DNA of 64,000 nucleotides from the NCBI GenBank assembly GCA_028289455.1, contig JANQPN010000079.1, positions 18,388 to 82,387 on the forward strand, read 5' to 3'. The notes beneath the pieces are model-generated. The model worked only from the letters and a program-made list of their open reading frames with translations. It was not told the origin of the DNA and made no database searches. Of the stretch, positions 37,135 through 46,373 are shown in pieces. A program made the translations under genes and the position numbers. This DNA is from Wenzhouxiangellaceae bacterium (GTDB taxonomy: Bacteria; Pseudomonadota; Gammaproteobacteria; Xanthomonadales; Wenzhouxiangellaceae). How positions within the stretch are numbered: the stretch's first letter is position 1; each line of letters starts with the position of its first letter.

Positions 37135-40100
37135 GTGACTCTGACAAAACTATCTTTAGGCAATCCGGTTGCTGTGGCGGTCGGATGTATATTGCTGGGT
37201 ATCTTTGGGATACTCAGCCTGTTGCGTTTGCCCATACAGCTGGCACCGGAAGTGCAGCGGCCTCAGATTACCATTTCGACAGGCTGGCGGGCTGCAGCCC
37301 CACAGGAAGTGGAATCAGAGATTATCGAGCCCCAGGAAGATCAGTTGCGTGGATTGCCCGGGATGCGCCGGATGACTTCATCTGCCGGTCAGGGCCAGGG
37401 CAATGTCAACATGGAATTTGACCTGGAAACCGATATGCAGCAGGCATTGGTGGAGGTCATAAACCGCCTGAATCAGGTGCCCAACTATCCGGTTGATGTA
37501 ACTGAGCCGAGAATCCGGGTTGGATCGGATGACCGGGGTGATGCAATTGCCTGGTTTGCAATCAAGCCGGCTGAGGATAATCCTCGCGAAATCATTACCT
37601 ACCAGGACTATATCGATGAAACCATCCGGCCACGGTTTGAGCGGATTGACGGAGTATCAACGGTTAGCGCATTCGGTGGGCGTAATTATGAAGTACGGAT
37701 AACTTTTGATCCTTACAAAGCCGCTGCGCTGGGTATTGATGTTACCGGCGTTTCCGGGGAAGTCGGTAATAATCAGGATGTTTCCGCAGGATTCAACGAG
37801 GTGGGCAGACGGCAATATACAGTGCGCTTTGCCGGCAAACTGGATGTGGCCGATCTGGGCAACCTGGTGTTGCGCTGGGATGGCGGCCGGCCTGTTCGGT
37901 TGAGTGATATCGCTACGGTGGAGCGCACTCTGCAGGACCGGCGTTTTATCATCAGCCAGAATGGTGGACCGTCGATTGCCATGAACATTGTGGCGCAGTC
38001 GGGCGCCAATGTTCTGGATATCATGGAGCAGGTTCAAACCACGGTTGCCGAGCTTGAGAAAAATGAGCTGAAACAGGCCGGATTAACCATTACCCAGGTA
38101 TATGACGCAACCGTTTATATCAATCAATCGATTGTGATGGTACGCAATAATATGCTGATTGGTATTTTGCTGGCAATCGGCGTGTTGTGGTGGTTTCTGC
38201 GGAAGTTCGCAGCCACCATGGTGGTAGCACTGGCCATTCCTCTGTGCCTGATGTCGGCTTTTCTGATATTGGACGGTACCGCCAGAACGTTGAACATCAT
38301 TTCCATGGCCGGGCTGGCTTTCGCTACCGGCATGGTGCTTGATGCGGCCATTGTGGTGCTGGAAAACATATTCCGGCAACGCGAGCAGGGCCGCAGCGGT
38401 CAGGAATCAGCTTATCGTGGAACCACCCAGGTATGGGGTGCGCTGCTGGCATCTACCGCTACCACTGTGGCCATTTTCATGCCGGTGATATTTCTCAAAG
38501 ATGAAGCAGGGCAGCTGTTTTCCGACCTGGCAATAGTGATATCAGCAGCCATAGTGTGCTCACTGGTGGTAGCTGTAACGGTATTGCCGGCAGCTGCATC
38601 CAGAATTCTCGGCAATACTGAAGTACATGACAATCATCGCTCCTGGTGGCGTGCCTGTACTGACTTTGTGATGCGGATCACTGATACGCCACAGCTGAGG
38701 CGGGCATGGATAATTGGTCTGACAGTGGTGCCGATTGCCCTGGTATTGATATTAAAGCCGCCGGCGGATTATCTGCCTGAAGGCAAGCGCAACTTTGTAT
38801 TTGGATTTATGGTAACCCCGCCGGGGCTTGGTTTTGACACCGCTGAACAGGAATTGGTGAATGTTCTTAATCAGCGGCTGGAACCGTACCTGGATGAATC
38901 AGCTGATCCGCACCTGGCGAATTTCTTTATCGGCTATTTCGGCAGTGGCTCTTTTATCGGGGTTCGGGCAGAGCAGCCGAAGGATGTTGATAAGGTGTTG
39001 CAGTTGCTCAATACCGAGGTGATGCGTGGTTTTCCGGATACTTTCGGTGGTGCCAACCGGCGGCCGATTTTTGGTGGCCGTGGCGGCCGGCGCATAGATA
39101 TTGACCTGCAGGCCGCTGATTATGAAAGCCTGTTGACTGCTGGACGGATCGGCTTTGGTGCAGTACAAGCGGCTCTGCCGGGCGCTGTGGTGCGCCCGCA
39201 ACCGGGACTGGAACTGGCTGAACCGGAACTGAGACTGGTGCCTGATGATCGTCGGATTGCCGAGGTTGGCTGGAGTCGTGCGCGGATGGCCACAGCTGTC
39301 AGAGCCCTTGGTGATGGAGCATTTCTAGGCGATTATTTTGACGGAGATATGCGTCTTGACATTGTTCTGCGTGCGCAGGAATGGACTACACCTGAAGAAC
39401 TGGCTGCCATGCCGCTGGCGGTACCTGATGGATCAATTCAAACGGTTGGTGACCTGGCTACTCTGCAGCGAACTGCCGGCCCGTCACAGATTCGCCGCAT
39501 AGACAGGCGGCGCACGCTTACCCTGCAGGTAACACCGCCCAGCGGGATGCCATTGGAGCAGGCACTGGAGATTATTGAAACCGATGTTGCTCCACAGATT
39601 CAGTCGTTGCTGCCTGAAGACGGCCGTATAGGTTACACGGGAACGGCAGAAGCGTTGAACGAATCGTTGAGCACTATGGCAGGCAGTTTTGCACTGGCTA
39701 TTGTGATTCTGTACCTGCTGATCAGCGCCATGTTCCGATCTTTTGTGGATAGTCTGCTGGTCATTACCACCATCCCTATGGCCACCGTTGGCGGGGTGCT
39801 GTTCCTGAGGCTATTGGATTTGATAGTTGGCCAGGCGATGGACCTGCTGACCATGATAGGTTTTGTGATACTACTGGGTTTGGTGGTGAATAATGCCATT
39901 CTGCTGGTTTACCGGGCACGGGAAGGCGAACGTGAGGGTATGACCAGGCGTGAAGCTGTGGCTTCAGCGGTGCGCCTGCGCCTGCGCCCAATTCTGATGA
40001 GTACCATGACCAGTGTATTCGGCATGCTGCCATTGCTGCTTATTCCCGGCTCCGGCAGTGAGCTGTATCGCGGTATGGCGGCTGTTATCGTCGGTGGAAT

Positions 40101-40239
40101 GCTGATCAGTACCTTGTTTACGCTGGTTTTGCTCCCAAGTCTGCTGCGTTATCGTGAACAGCGACATGATATGAAAGTTAAAATGCAACAATCGAGTCGA
40201 TTAAATGTTGATGGCAAGCCGCGGCTGGAGGGTATCTGA
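37135..40239 (+). CDS. RND efflux permease (HAE1 family)
   Basis: A 1034-residue inner-membrane proton-driven pump starting at GTG 37135, with AGGCAG upstream. TM1 is PVAVAVGCILLGIFGILSL and is followed by the porter domain (PEVQRPQITISTGWRAAAPQEVE). TM4 carries LAFATGMVLDAAIVVLENIFRQREQG, with the proton-relay Asp. The second half shows the same layout and ends with a bundle containing GFVILLGLVVNNAILLVYRAREGER. Its gene precedes that of the adaptor, opposite to the first RND operon in the window and to mexAB. The substrate is unknown. The outer-membrane channel must be supplied elsewhere. Confidence 0.93.
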   Translation: MTLTKLSLGNPVAVAVGCILLGIFGILSLLRLPIQLAPEVQRPQITISTGWRAAAPQEVESEIIEPQEDQLRGLPGMRRMTSSAGQGQGNVNMEFDLETDMQQALVEVINRLNQVPNYPVDVTEPRIRVGSDDRGDAIAWFAIKPAEDNPREIITYQDYIDETIRPRFERIDGVSTVSAFGGRNYEVRITFDPYKAAALGIDVTGVSGEVGNNQDVSAGFNEVGRRQYTVRFAGKLDVADLGNLVLRWDGGRPVRLSDIATVERTLQDRRFIISQNGGPSIAMNIVAQSGANVLDIMEQVQTTVAELEKNELKQAGLTITQVYDATVYINQSIVMVRNNMLIGILLAIGVLWWFLRKFAATMVVALAIPLCLMSAFLILDGTARTLNIISMAGLAFATGMVLDAAIVVLENIFRQREQGRSGQESAYRGTTQVWGALLASTATTVAIFMPVIFLKDEAGQLFSDLAIVISAAIVCSLVVAVTVLPAAASRILGNTEVHDNHRSWWRACTDFVMRITDTPQLRRAWIIGLTVVPIALVLILKPPADYLPEGKRNFVFGFMVTPPGLGFDTAEQELVNVLNQRLEPYLDESADPHLANFFIGYFGSGSFIGVRAEQPKDVDKVLQLLNTEVMRGFPDTFGGANRRPIFGGRGGRRIDIDLQAADYESLLTAGRIGFGAVQAALPGAVVRPQPGLELAEPELRLVPDDRRIAEVGWSRARMATAVRALGDGAFLGDYFDGDMRLDIVLRAQEWTTPEELAAMPLAVPDGSIQTVGDLATLQRTAGPSQIRRIDRRRTLTLQVTPPSGMPLEQALEIIETDVAPQIQSLLPEDGRIGYTGTAEALNESLSTMAGSFALAIVILYLLISAMFRSFVDSLLVITTIPMATVGGVLFLRLLDLIVGQAMDLLTMIGFVILLGLVVNNAILLVYRAREGEREGMTRREAVASAVRLRLRPILMSTMTSVFGMLPLLLIPGSGSELYRGMAAVIVGGMLISTLFTLVLLPSLLRYREQRHDMKVKMQQSSRLNVDGKPRLEGI

Positions 40240-41303
40240 TGCGTGTTTCCTTAAATAAAGCTGTGCTGTTGTGCTGCTGCGTAATTTTAGGTGATGCGAT
40301 TGCCCAGCCAGGCGGCCGGCAGGGCGGTGGTATGCCACCGGCACTGGTAGAAGTTGCCGAAGTAGTGGAAACCTCTCTGGCGCCGGTCACCTGGGTGGCC
40401 GGGACGGTAGTCAGCCGTTCGGATGCACAGTTATCAGCTGAGCAGCAGGGCCGTATTCTGGAAGTTCTGGATGTAGGCAGTGTTGTTCAGGAAGGCGATG
40501 TCATTGCACGTATCGATGATCGTCCGCTGGCCTTGCGGGTTGCCGAGCTGGAGGCTGAGGTAATTCGTACAGAAGCACGTCTGGCCTACCTGGAATCTGA
40601 GTATCAGCGGCAACAGGAGTTGTCCCAGCGTCAGCTGACATCAGCCACCTTGCTGGAGCAGACGCGTTCCGATCAGAGAGTGGCCGACAGTGAGTTGAAA
40701 GTCGCACAAAGCCGCCTGGATCAGGCACGTGATGATCTTGAACGGACTCAGTTGAAAGCACCTTTTGACGGCGTGGTGGTAGAGCGTATGGTGCAGATAG
40801 GTGAACGGGTCAGTGAAGGTACTGTGGTGATCCGCCTTAAGGATCCGAACAACCTCGAAGTGATTGCCCGGCCACCGTTGTCATTTCTACCGTTTGTTGA
40901 GCCCGGTCAGTATATTCAGGTGGATTCAGCTCACAGCCAGGGTAACTGGCCGGTGCGTACTGTAGTATCACTGGGCAATGAGGCTACCCATGTATTTGAG
41001 CTGCGCCTGGATGTCGAAGCCGATCAGTTTGCTTCCGGAGAAACATTGCGGGTGGCCGTGCCGATTGCTGCCCGAGAACAAGTGGTAGCGGTGCCGCGGG
41101 ATGCGCTGGTATTGCGTGGCGACGGGGTATCGGTTTATGTGGTTAATTCAGACCAGACGGTTCGCCGCATTCCGGTAACCACCGGAGTCGGTGATCATTA
41201 CTATGTTGGTGTCAGCGGTGAATTATGGCCTGGGGAAATGGTAATTACCCGGGGTAATGAGCGCTTGCAGCCGGGGCAAAGCGTTCAGGTTAACGAAGCC
41301 TGA
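40239..41303 (+). CDS. RND periplasmic adaptor (membrane fusion protein)
   Basis: A 354-residue exported adaptor with a signal peptide (VLLCCCVILGDAIAQ), but no clear lipobox at the cleavage site. The first lipoyl half is DVGSVVQEGDVIARIDDRPL. A coiled-coil hairpin (~100-165, rich in Glu, Gln, Arg) follows, then the second lipoyl half RTQLKAPFDGVVVERMVQIGERVSEGT, and the beta-barrel and membrane-proximal domains. Its ATG overlaps the permease TGA (TGATG), so the two are translationally coupled and form one pump. Confidence 0.92.
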   Translation: MRVSLNKAVLLCCCVILGDAIAQPGGRQGGGMPPALVEVAEVVETSLAPVTWVAGTVVSRSDAQLSAEQQGRILEVLDVGSVVQEGDVIARIDDRPLALRVAELEAEVIRTEARLAYLESEYQRQQELSQRQLTSATLLEQTRSDQRVADSELKVAQSRLDQARDDLERTQLKAPFDGVVVERMVQIGERVSEGTVVIRLKDPNNLEVIARPPLSFLPFVEPGQYIQVDSAHSQGNWPVRTVVSLGNEATHVFELRLDVEADQFASGETLRVAVPIAAREQVVAVPRDALVLRGDGVSVYVVNSDQTVRRIPVTTGVGDHYYVGVSGELWPGEMVITRGNERLQPGQSVQVNEA

Positions 41304-41366
41304 TAAATTCTACTGCGCCGCTGATCCGTATCTTATGAGGTCGATTTACGGCATTAGCTGAATTTG

Positions 41367-41483
41367 TCTGCGTGCACGCAGAATCCATGATTGTCCGGAA
41401 TTAACGCCAGCTCTGCAGGCGTTGTGGTTGCTTTCGGGCAGAGTGCTGCTGTATTGAACAACGCCGGGTATCATTTTTGATAC
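41367..41483. repeat. Cluster of three palindromes upstream of the Kef-type gene
   Basis: Within 117 bp lie a perfect 16-bp palindrome (41367-41382, TCTGCGTGCACGCAGA), a 6-bp-arm hairpin AACGCC/GGCGTT (41403-41423), and GTATCA-TTTT-TGATAC (41468-41483). The first could be a regulator site and the last two transcript hairpins ending the RND operon. None has a classical T-tract. Confidence 0.45.
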
Positions 41484-41550
41484 TGGTTGTAGTGATTATT
41501 GCCGGTTTTTCCAGGCATAATGTCCGCCAGCTAGTGCTTGCGGTGAATCT

Positions 41551-43329
41551 GTGGAACATATTAATACCAGCGATTTTTTATTAGATGCGGTCATGTTTCT
41601 GGCTGCCGCATTATTCGGGTTGTTGATATTCCGTAGACTCGGCCTGGGGTCGGTGCTGGGTTTTCTGTTTGCCGGTGCGGTGATTGGTCCCTGGGGGCTG
41701 AATGCAATGTCCAGTCCGGCAACCGTGCTGGCGTTCTCGGAAATCGGTGTGGTGCTGCTGCTGTTCATCATCGGTCTGGAAGTTCAGCCGAAGCGATTGT
41801 GGGAAGCCAGAAAACAACTGCTGGGGCTTGGTTCATCACAGTGGCTGATAACCGCAGGCGCCATTTTCAGCATAGCTTATCTGCTGGATATTCCACTGAA
41901 AACATCCATTCTGCTGGGCTTGACACTGGCGCTGTCATCCACCGCTTTTGCGCTGCAAATGCTGGCCGAGCGTAATGAATTATCCAAACCGCACGGGCAA
42001 ACGGGTTTTTCCGTGCTGTTGTTTCAGGATTTAGCCGTTATTCCCCTGCTGGTATTGATTGCCCTGCTGGGACAGGAATCAGAAGGGCTGAGCTGGAAGC
42101 CGGTCGCTGGTATCGGTTTGATCATTTTGCTGGTTTTGAGTGAACGGTATGCCTTGCGACCGTTGTTGAAATTTGTAGCACGCTCAAAAAGCCCGGAAGC
42201 CTTCAGTGGAGCGGCGTTGCTGCTGGTATTTGCGGTAGCGGTTGCCATGCATGCAGCGGAGCTGTCGATGGCGCTGGGTGCATTTGTGGCCGGCATTCTG
42301 CTGGCAGACTCGGAATACCGGCATGAGCTGGAAGCAGCCATCGAGCCGTTTAAAGGTCTGTTGATGGGGCTGTTTTTTGTGGCTGTGGGTGCCAGCATCG
42401 AGCTGGGTCTGCTGGTTGAGCACCCATTGCAGATCATTGCGCTGGTGGCTGCGCTGATTTTCATTAAAGCGACGGTGCTTTATCAGCTGGGCCGGTTTAA
42501 TAAATTAAACAAGGCCAGCGCGATGACTCTGGCACTGGTACTGTGCCAGGGTGGTGAATTTGCTTTTCTGCTGCTGGCGGAAATGACCGGCCAGCAATTG
42601 CTGCCATTGGATCTGGCCCAGCTGCTGGTACTGGTGGTGTCATTATCAATGGCCAGTACACCTTTGCTGTTGTGGGTTTTTGACCGCTGGATTGCACCGC
42701 AGCTGAGCAAACCCGAGGCGCGTGAGTTCGACTGCATTGAAAATGATAAGCCCCAGGTCATTATCGCCGGGTTTGGCCGGTTTGGTCAGATTACCGGCCG
42801 TATCCTGGGGATTCGCGGTATTCCTTATATTGCCCTGGACAGCGACCCTACTCAGGTTGAGCTGGTTAAGCGTTTTGGCAATAAAGTCTATTACGGTGAT
42901 GTTACCCGGTTGGAACTGCTGCGCGCTGCCGGTGCTGCAGACGCCAAACTGCTGGTGCTGGCATTAGAAGATGTACAGGATAGTGTCCGGCTGGCGGAAA
43001 TGGTGCGCTCCAGTTTTCCGCATATGAAAATATTTGCGCGTGCACGCAATCGCGAGCACGCCTACCGATTGATGAAATTGGATTGTGAACTGGTATCACG
43101 TGAAATGTATGCATCCAGTCTGGAAGTGGCCAAGGCCACGCTCGCGGAAATAGGCCTGACCGAATCGGCAGCAGCCAACACAGTCCGCCTGTTCCGCCAG
43201 CATGATGAGGATCTGCTGCAGGCGGCGGTAGAACATCTGGATGATCTGGAAAAACGTATTGAACTGGCGAAGCAGACCCAGCGGGAACTGGCCGAGCTGT
43301 TTGACAGTGATGAAGAAGCCAGAGCCTAG
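41551..43329 (+). CDS. Kef-type monovalent cation:proton antiporter (CPA2) with TrkA-N domain
   Basis: A 592-residue transporter. Residues ~10-385 hold about 12 helices of the Na+/H+ exchanger fold (for example LGSVLGFLFAGAVIGPWGL, LGLTLALSSTAFALQML, FSVLLFQDLAVIPLLVLIALL). A cytosolic RCK/TrkA-N domain from ~400 has nucleotide-binding motif VIIAGFGRFGQITGRIL and acidic ALDSD. A helical tail follows. This is the KefB/KefC architecture, in which the RCK domain gates potassium efflux and responds to nucleotide or glutathione adducts. No KefF/KefG ancillary gene is adjacent. The start is GTG 41551; GGTGA lies just upstream. Assignment between KefB and KefC is not possible from sequence alone. 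Confidence 0.9.
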   Translation: MEHINTSDFLLDAVMFLAAALFGLLIFRRLGLGSVLGFLFAGAVIGPWGLNAMSSPATVLAFSEIGVVLLLFIIGLEVQPKRLWEARKQLLGLGSSQWLITAGAIFSIAYLLDIPLKTSILLGLTLALSSTAFALQMLAERNELSKPHGQTGFSVLLFQDLAVIPLLVLIALLGQESEGLSWKPVAGIGLIILLVLSERYALRPLLKFVARSKSPEAFSGAALLLVFAVAVAMHAAELSMALGAFVAGILLADSEYRHELEAAIEPFKGLLMGLFFVAVGASIELGLLVEHPLQIIALVAALIFIKATVLYQLGRFNKLNKASAMTLALVLCQGGEFAFLLLAEMTGQQLLPLDLAQLLVLVVSLSMASTPLLLWVFDRWIAPQLSKPEAREFDCIENDKPQVIIAGFGRFGQITGRILGIRGIPYIALDSDPTQVELVKRFGNKVYYGDVTRLELLRAAGAADAKLLVLALEDVQDSVRLAEMVRSSFPHMKIFARARNREHAYRLMKLDCELVSREMYASSLEVAKATLAEIGLTESAAANTVRLFRQHDEDLLQAAVEHLDDLEKRIELAKQTQRELAELFDSDEEARA

Positions 43330-43388
43330 CGAGACAGTTCAGGTTATGCCGCTGCGGGACATCGTTTGATTTAATCTTGGAACAGGCT

Positions 43389-43419
43389 AAAAAAACGGCC
43401 GACAATCCATGCCGGCCGT
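43389..43419 (-). terminator. Intrinsic terminator of the DUF4097 gene
   Basis: A GC-rich 7-bp stem (ACGGCCG/CGGCCGT, 43395-43401 and 43413-43419) is followed on the minus strand by seven T residues. It lies about 25 bp past the DUF4097 stop and also faces the end of the Kef-type gene. Confidence 0.88.
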
Positions 43420-43445
43420 GTACCGTTTATTGATCAGCCAATTGA

Positions 43446-44189
43446 TCAGTCGCGACGAATCTTGATGCCGCCGTTAACGCTTTCTGCAGTCAGTGAAGCG
43501 CTGCCAGAGCCACTGCTGGCGGTAACAGATTTGCCCGGTCCCCAGCGGTTTTTGCTTTGATGAATAATGTCCATGTCATCTACTGAAAGTCCGCCATTCA
43601 GGTTTTCTGCTTTTACTGTTACATCAGCATTACTGGGAATATTGACCTGAATGCCACCGTTCACTGTATCCATTTTGATGTCGTCATTACCTCCGAGTGT
43701 GAGGAATGTGGCATCGATATCGCCGTTGACGGTTTCCATTGATACATCGCCGCTGAGATTTTCAGCATCAATATCACCGTTGACGGTTTGCGCATTGACA
43801 TCACCTTCTATATCAAAAATATCAACATCACCGTTGACGGTTGAAGCCAAATCCAGTTCAACACCGGCCGGCAGGGTTACGGTGTAATCAACAGAAGCAT
43901 GCCCACGGCGCATCCTTTTAGGCAGTTCAGTGTCTATCGATACGCGGTTGCTGGACTCGTCCACTTCGATTTCGATCTTATCCAGCAGGTCCTGAGAGCT
44001 GGCACGCAAATTGGCGGTTACCGATGCACGGTTGCCGATGCGGATTTCCAGGTCACCATTGACATTTTCGATGCTGAAGCTGTCGCCGGCGCCAAGGTTA
44101 AAGTCGAATTGACGCTGGTCGGTTACATCAGCCATCGCCGCACTGCTGCACAACAGGCCGGCGACTATAAAAACTTTGTGCTTATGCAT
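43446..44189 (-). CDS. DUF4097 family exported beta-repeat protein
   Basis: A 247-residue protein with a signal peptide (MHKHKVFIVAGLLCSSAAMA). The rest is a right-handed beta-helix-like ladder built on repeated VNGDI/VNGGI turns (IENVNGDLEI, STVNGDVDIF, QTVNGDIDAEN, ETVNGDIDATF, DTVNGGIQVN, ESVNGGIKIRR). This is the DUF4097 pattern, described as a putative adhesin or as a bactofilin-like scaffold; the function is unproven. The ATG at 44189 has GAGGAG about 10 bases upstream. The longer frame to 44366 would run across the neighbouring gene. It is divergent from the PQQ-type dehydrogenase. Confidence 0.87.
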   Translation of the reverse strand: MHKHKVFIVAGLLCSSAAMADVTDQRQFDFNLGAGDSFSIENVNGDLEIRIGNRASVTANLRASSQDLLDKIEIEVDESSNRVSIDTELPKRMRRGHASVDYTVTLPAGVELDLASTVNGDVDIFDIEGDVNAQTVNGDIDAENLSGDVSMETVNGDIDATFLTLGGNDDIKMDTVNGGIQVNIPSNADVTVKAENLNGGLSVDDMDIIHQSKNRWGPGKSVTASSGSGSASLTAESVNGGIKIRRD

Positions 44190-44292
44190 TATTTTGACTC
44201 CTCGGAGGTGTTTAGTAACGGTGTATTGGATGCATATCAGTTCCAGCAGGTTTAAACTGAGCACAACAAAATTTTTGAGTATGGACTTAATT

Positions 44293-45438
44293 ATGACAAT
44301 TGTTGCTCTTCGCCGGCTGTCACGCTGGACTGTCGCGGCCATGGCCTGCTGGATGTTTGCCGGCAACGTAAATGCCGATGAATTACCGCTGCACCAGATT
44401 CAGCTGCCGGAAGGTTTCAAGATAGCCGTATTTGCCGACAATGTGGAAAATGCCCGGCAAATGGCTCTCGGCGACGATGGCACGCTGTATGTGGGCTCAC
44501 GTCGAGCAGGCCGGGTATATGCGGTTACCGACGACGATAGTGATTATGTCGCCAATAAGGTATATACCATTGATCAGAATCTGGATTTGCCTTCCGGTGT
44601 GACCTACCGTGACGGCAGCCTGTATGTGGCTGCAATCAGCCGTGTTCTGCGGTACGACAATATCGCACAGCAGTTAAACAGCCCACCCGACCCGGTGGTG
44701 GTGCGTGGTGACTTACCCACAGAAGAACACCACGGCTGGAAGTTCATTGCATTTGGCCCGGATGGCAAGCTGTATGTGCCGGTTGGCGCTCCCTGCAATG
44801 TTTGTGATGAGGCCGGATATGCCACCATCAAGCGGATGAATGCTGATGGTAGCGAACTGGAAGATTTTGCGTATGGCGTGCGCAACAGTGTTGGCTTCGA
44901 TTGGGATCCGGTAACCAAGGATTTATGGTTTACCGACAACGGTCGGGATTTGCTGGGCGATGATATTCCACCCTGTGAGCTGAATCATGCCCACGAGGCA
45001 GGATTGCATTTCGGTTTTCCGTTCTGCCATGGCGATGACGTTTCAGATCCTGCATTTGGTGAGCAGCGTGCATGCAGTGAATTTGTTGCGCCGGCGCAGA
45101 ACCTGGGAGCACACGTTGCTCCGTTGGGCATGACTTTTTATACCGGCCGGCAGTTTCCGGAAAAATACCATAATCAGATTTTTATTCCGGAGCATGGTTC
45201 GTGGAATCGCAGTAGTAAAGTCGGGTATCGAATCACCATGGTTACACTGGATGAAAACCGTCAGGTAGTCGATTATCAGCCATTTGCCACCGGCTGGCTG
45301 CAAAATGAGCAAAGCTGGGGGCGTCCGGTGGATTTGCTGGTATTGCCGGATGGCTCCATGCTGGTATCCGATGACCAGGCAGGCGTGATTTATCGAATTA
45401 CCTATGATGCAGCAACTGTTACAGGAGCGGCGCCATGA
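44293..45438 (+). CDS. PQQ-dependent sugar dehydrogenase-like protein (glucose/sorbosone dehydrogenase family)
   Basis: A 381-residue exported beta-propeller. A signal peptide (~1-26, ending NVNA) precedes propeller blades with motifs LPEGFKIAVFADNVENARQMA, LPSGVTYRDGSLYVAAISRVLRYD and HHGWKFIAFGPDGKLYVPVGAPCNVCD. GVRNSVGFDWDPVTKDLWFTDNGRDLLGDDIPPCELN is the classic sorbosone-dehydrogenase signature. Paired cysteines (PCNVC, PPC, FCHGDD) suggest disulfides or haem-less redox structure. It uses periplasmic PQQ in relatives. No PQQ biosynthesis genes are visible, so the cofactor is inferred. The start at 44293 is preferred, with GGA seven bases upstream; 44281 is the alternative. Its end overlaps the PEBP gene by 4 bp. 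Confidence 0.87.
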   Translation: MTIVALRRLSRWTVAAMACWMFAGNVNADELPLHQIQLPEGFKIAVFADNVENARQMALGDDGTLYVGSRRAGRVYAVTDDDSDYVANKVYTIDQNLDLPSGVTYRDGSLYVAAISRVLRYDNIAQQLNSPPDPVVVRGDLPTEEHHGWKFIAFGPDGKLYVPVGAPCNVCDEAGYATIKRMNADGSELEDFAYGVRNSVGFDWDPVTKDLWFTDNGRDLLGDDIPPCELNHAHEAGLHFGFPFCHGDDVSDPAFGEQRACSEFVAPAQNLGAHVAPLGMTFYTGRQFPEKYHNQIFIPEHGSWNRSSKVGYRITMVTLDENRQVVDYQPFATGWLQNEQSWGRPVDLLVLPDGSMLVSDDQAGVIYRITYDAATVTGAAP

Positions 45439-46061
45439 GACTGCGCTCTGATGATATTGCCGATGGCGATCTGATTGATCCTAAATTCGCATTTGGGAAA
45501 AGTCACCCCAGCGAGCGCATGCAGGTATCAACCAATATCAACCCGCATCTCAGCTGGTCGGGTGCGCCTGAAGGTACACGCTCTTATGTGTTACTGTGCG
45601 TTGACCCTGATGTTCCTGCAGTTGCAGACAATGTTAACCAGGAAAATGTGTTTATCGATTTCAATCTACCCCGGGTGGATTTCTATCACTGGGTAATGGT
45701 TGATATTGATCCTTCAACTACAGGACTGGCTCAGGGCAGTTGCAGCCGCGAGGTTACCCCGGGCGGCAAGGCCAACCCGGCTGGCCCGGAAGGCAGCCGC
45801 CAGGGGCTGAATGACTACACTGCATTTTTTGCCGGTGGACCGATGTCAGGAAAATATTTTGGTTATGATGGCCCCTGCCCACCGTGGAATGATGAGCGCC
45901 TGCATCACTATCATTTCATAGTTTATGCGCTGGATGTGGACACGCTGGACTTGCCTGATCACTTTGACGGACGGGATGTTAAAGCAGCTATGGAAGGGCA
46001 TGTGCTGGACCATGCAGATATCACTGGAAAATACACCTTAAACCCTCAGGTGATTATTTAA
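45435..46061 (+). CDS. YbhB/YbcL family Raf kinase inhibitor-like (PEBP) protein
   Basis: A 208-residue protein of the phosphatidylethanolamine-binding family. Visible are the ligand-pocket segments NPHLSWSGAPEGTRSYVLLCVDPDVP, HWVMVDIDP, YFGYDGPCPPWNDERLHHYHFIVYALD and the C-terminal helix AAMEGHVLDHADITGKY. There is no signal peptide, so it is cytoplasmic. The physiological ligand in bacteria is unknown. It begins with an ATGA overlap on the dehydrogenase gene, and the cupin gene starts at the next base after its stop, so it belongs to the same operon. Confidence 0.92.
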   Translation: MRLRSDDIADGDLIDPKFAFGKSHPSERMQVSTNINPHLSWSGAPEGTRSYVLLCVDPDVPAVADNVNQENVFIDFNLPRVDFYHWVMVDIDPSTTGLAQGSCSREVTPGGKANPAGPEGSRQGLNDYTAFFAGGPMSGKYFGYDGPCPPWNDERLHHYHFIVYALDVDTLDLPDHFDGRDVKAAMEGHVLDHADITGKYTLNPQVII

Positions 46062-46373
46062 GTGCAGCGTGAAGATTTAATCGATACAGATTCCGTCAAA
46101 GTCAGTTCTATCGAGATGGCACCCGGAGAACAGTCCCCATGGCATTACCACACATATATCCGGGAAAGTGTGTTTTGCCTCAGGGGACGGTTACTGGCTG
46201 CCAGTGATGCAGAGCACGGAATGGTATTGACGCCGGGCGACCGCGTGGATTTCAGCCCGGGAGAACGACATGCCCTGCATAACATGCAGGCCGAGCCGTC
46301 GGCTTATCTGCTGGTTCAGCGCGGCCGGCACGATTTTATTCAATGTGAATCGCCGGGACAGGGTAACGTTTAG
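46062..46373 (+). CDS. Small cupin-domain protein
   Basis: This is a 103-residue single cupin. Motif 1 reads SPWHYHTYIRESVFCLRGRLL, with metal-ligand candidates His-x-His and Glu. Motif 2 reads DRVDFSPGERHALHNMQAE, with the final His. The reaction is unknown; small cupins can be isomerases, dioxygenases or sensors. The start is GTG directly after the PEBP stop, and the stop overlaps the GTG of uppP by one base, so all four genes of the run are coupled. Confidence 0.88.
   Translation: MQREDLIDTDSVKVSSIEMAPGEQSPWHYHTYIRESVFCLRGRLLAASDAEHGMVLTPGDRVDFSPGERHALHNMQAEPSAYLLVQRGRHDFIQCESPGQGNV

Noticed and set aside
44190..44366. Extended N-terminus of the DUF4097 protein
   Set aside because: It would overlap the start of the divergent dehydrogenase gene and precede the signal peptide. 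ATG 44189 has a good ribosome-binding site.
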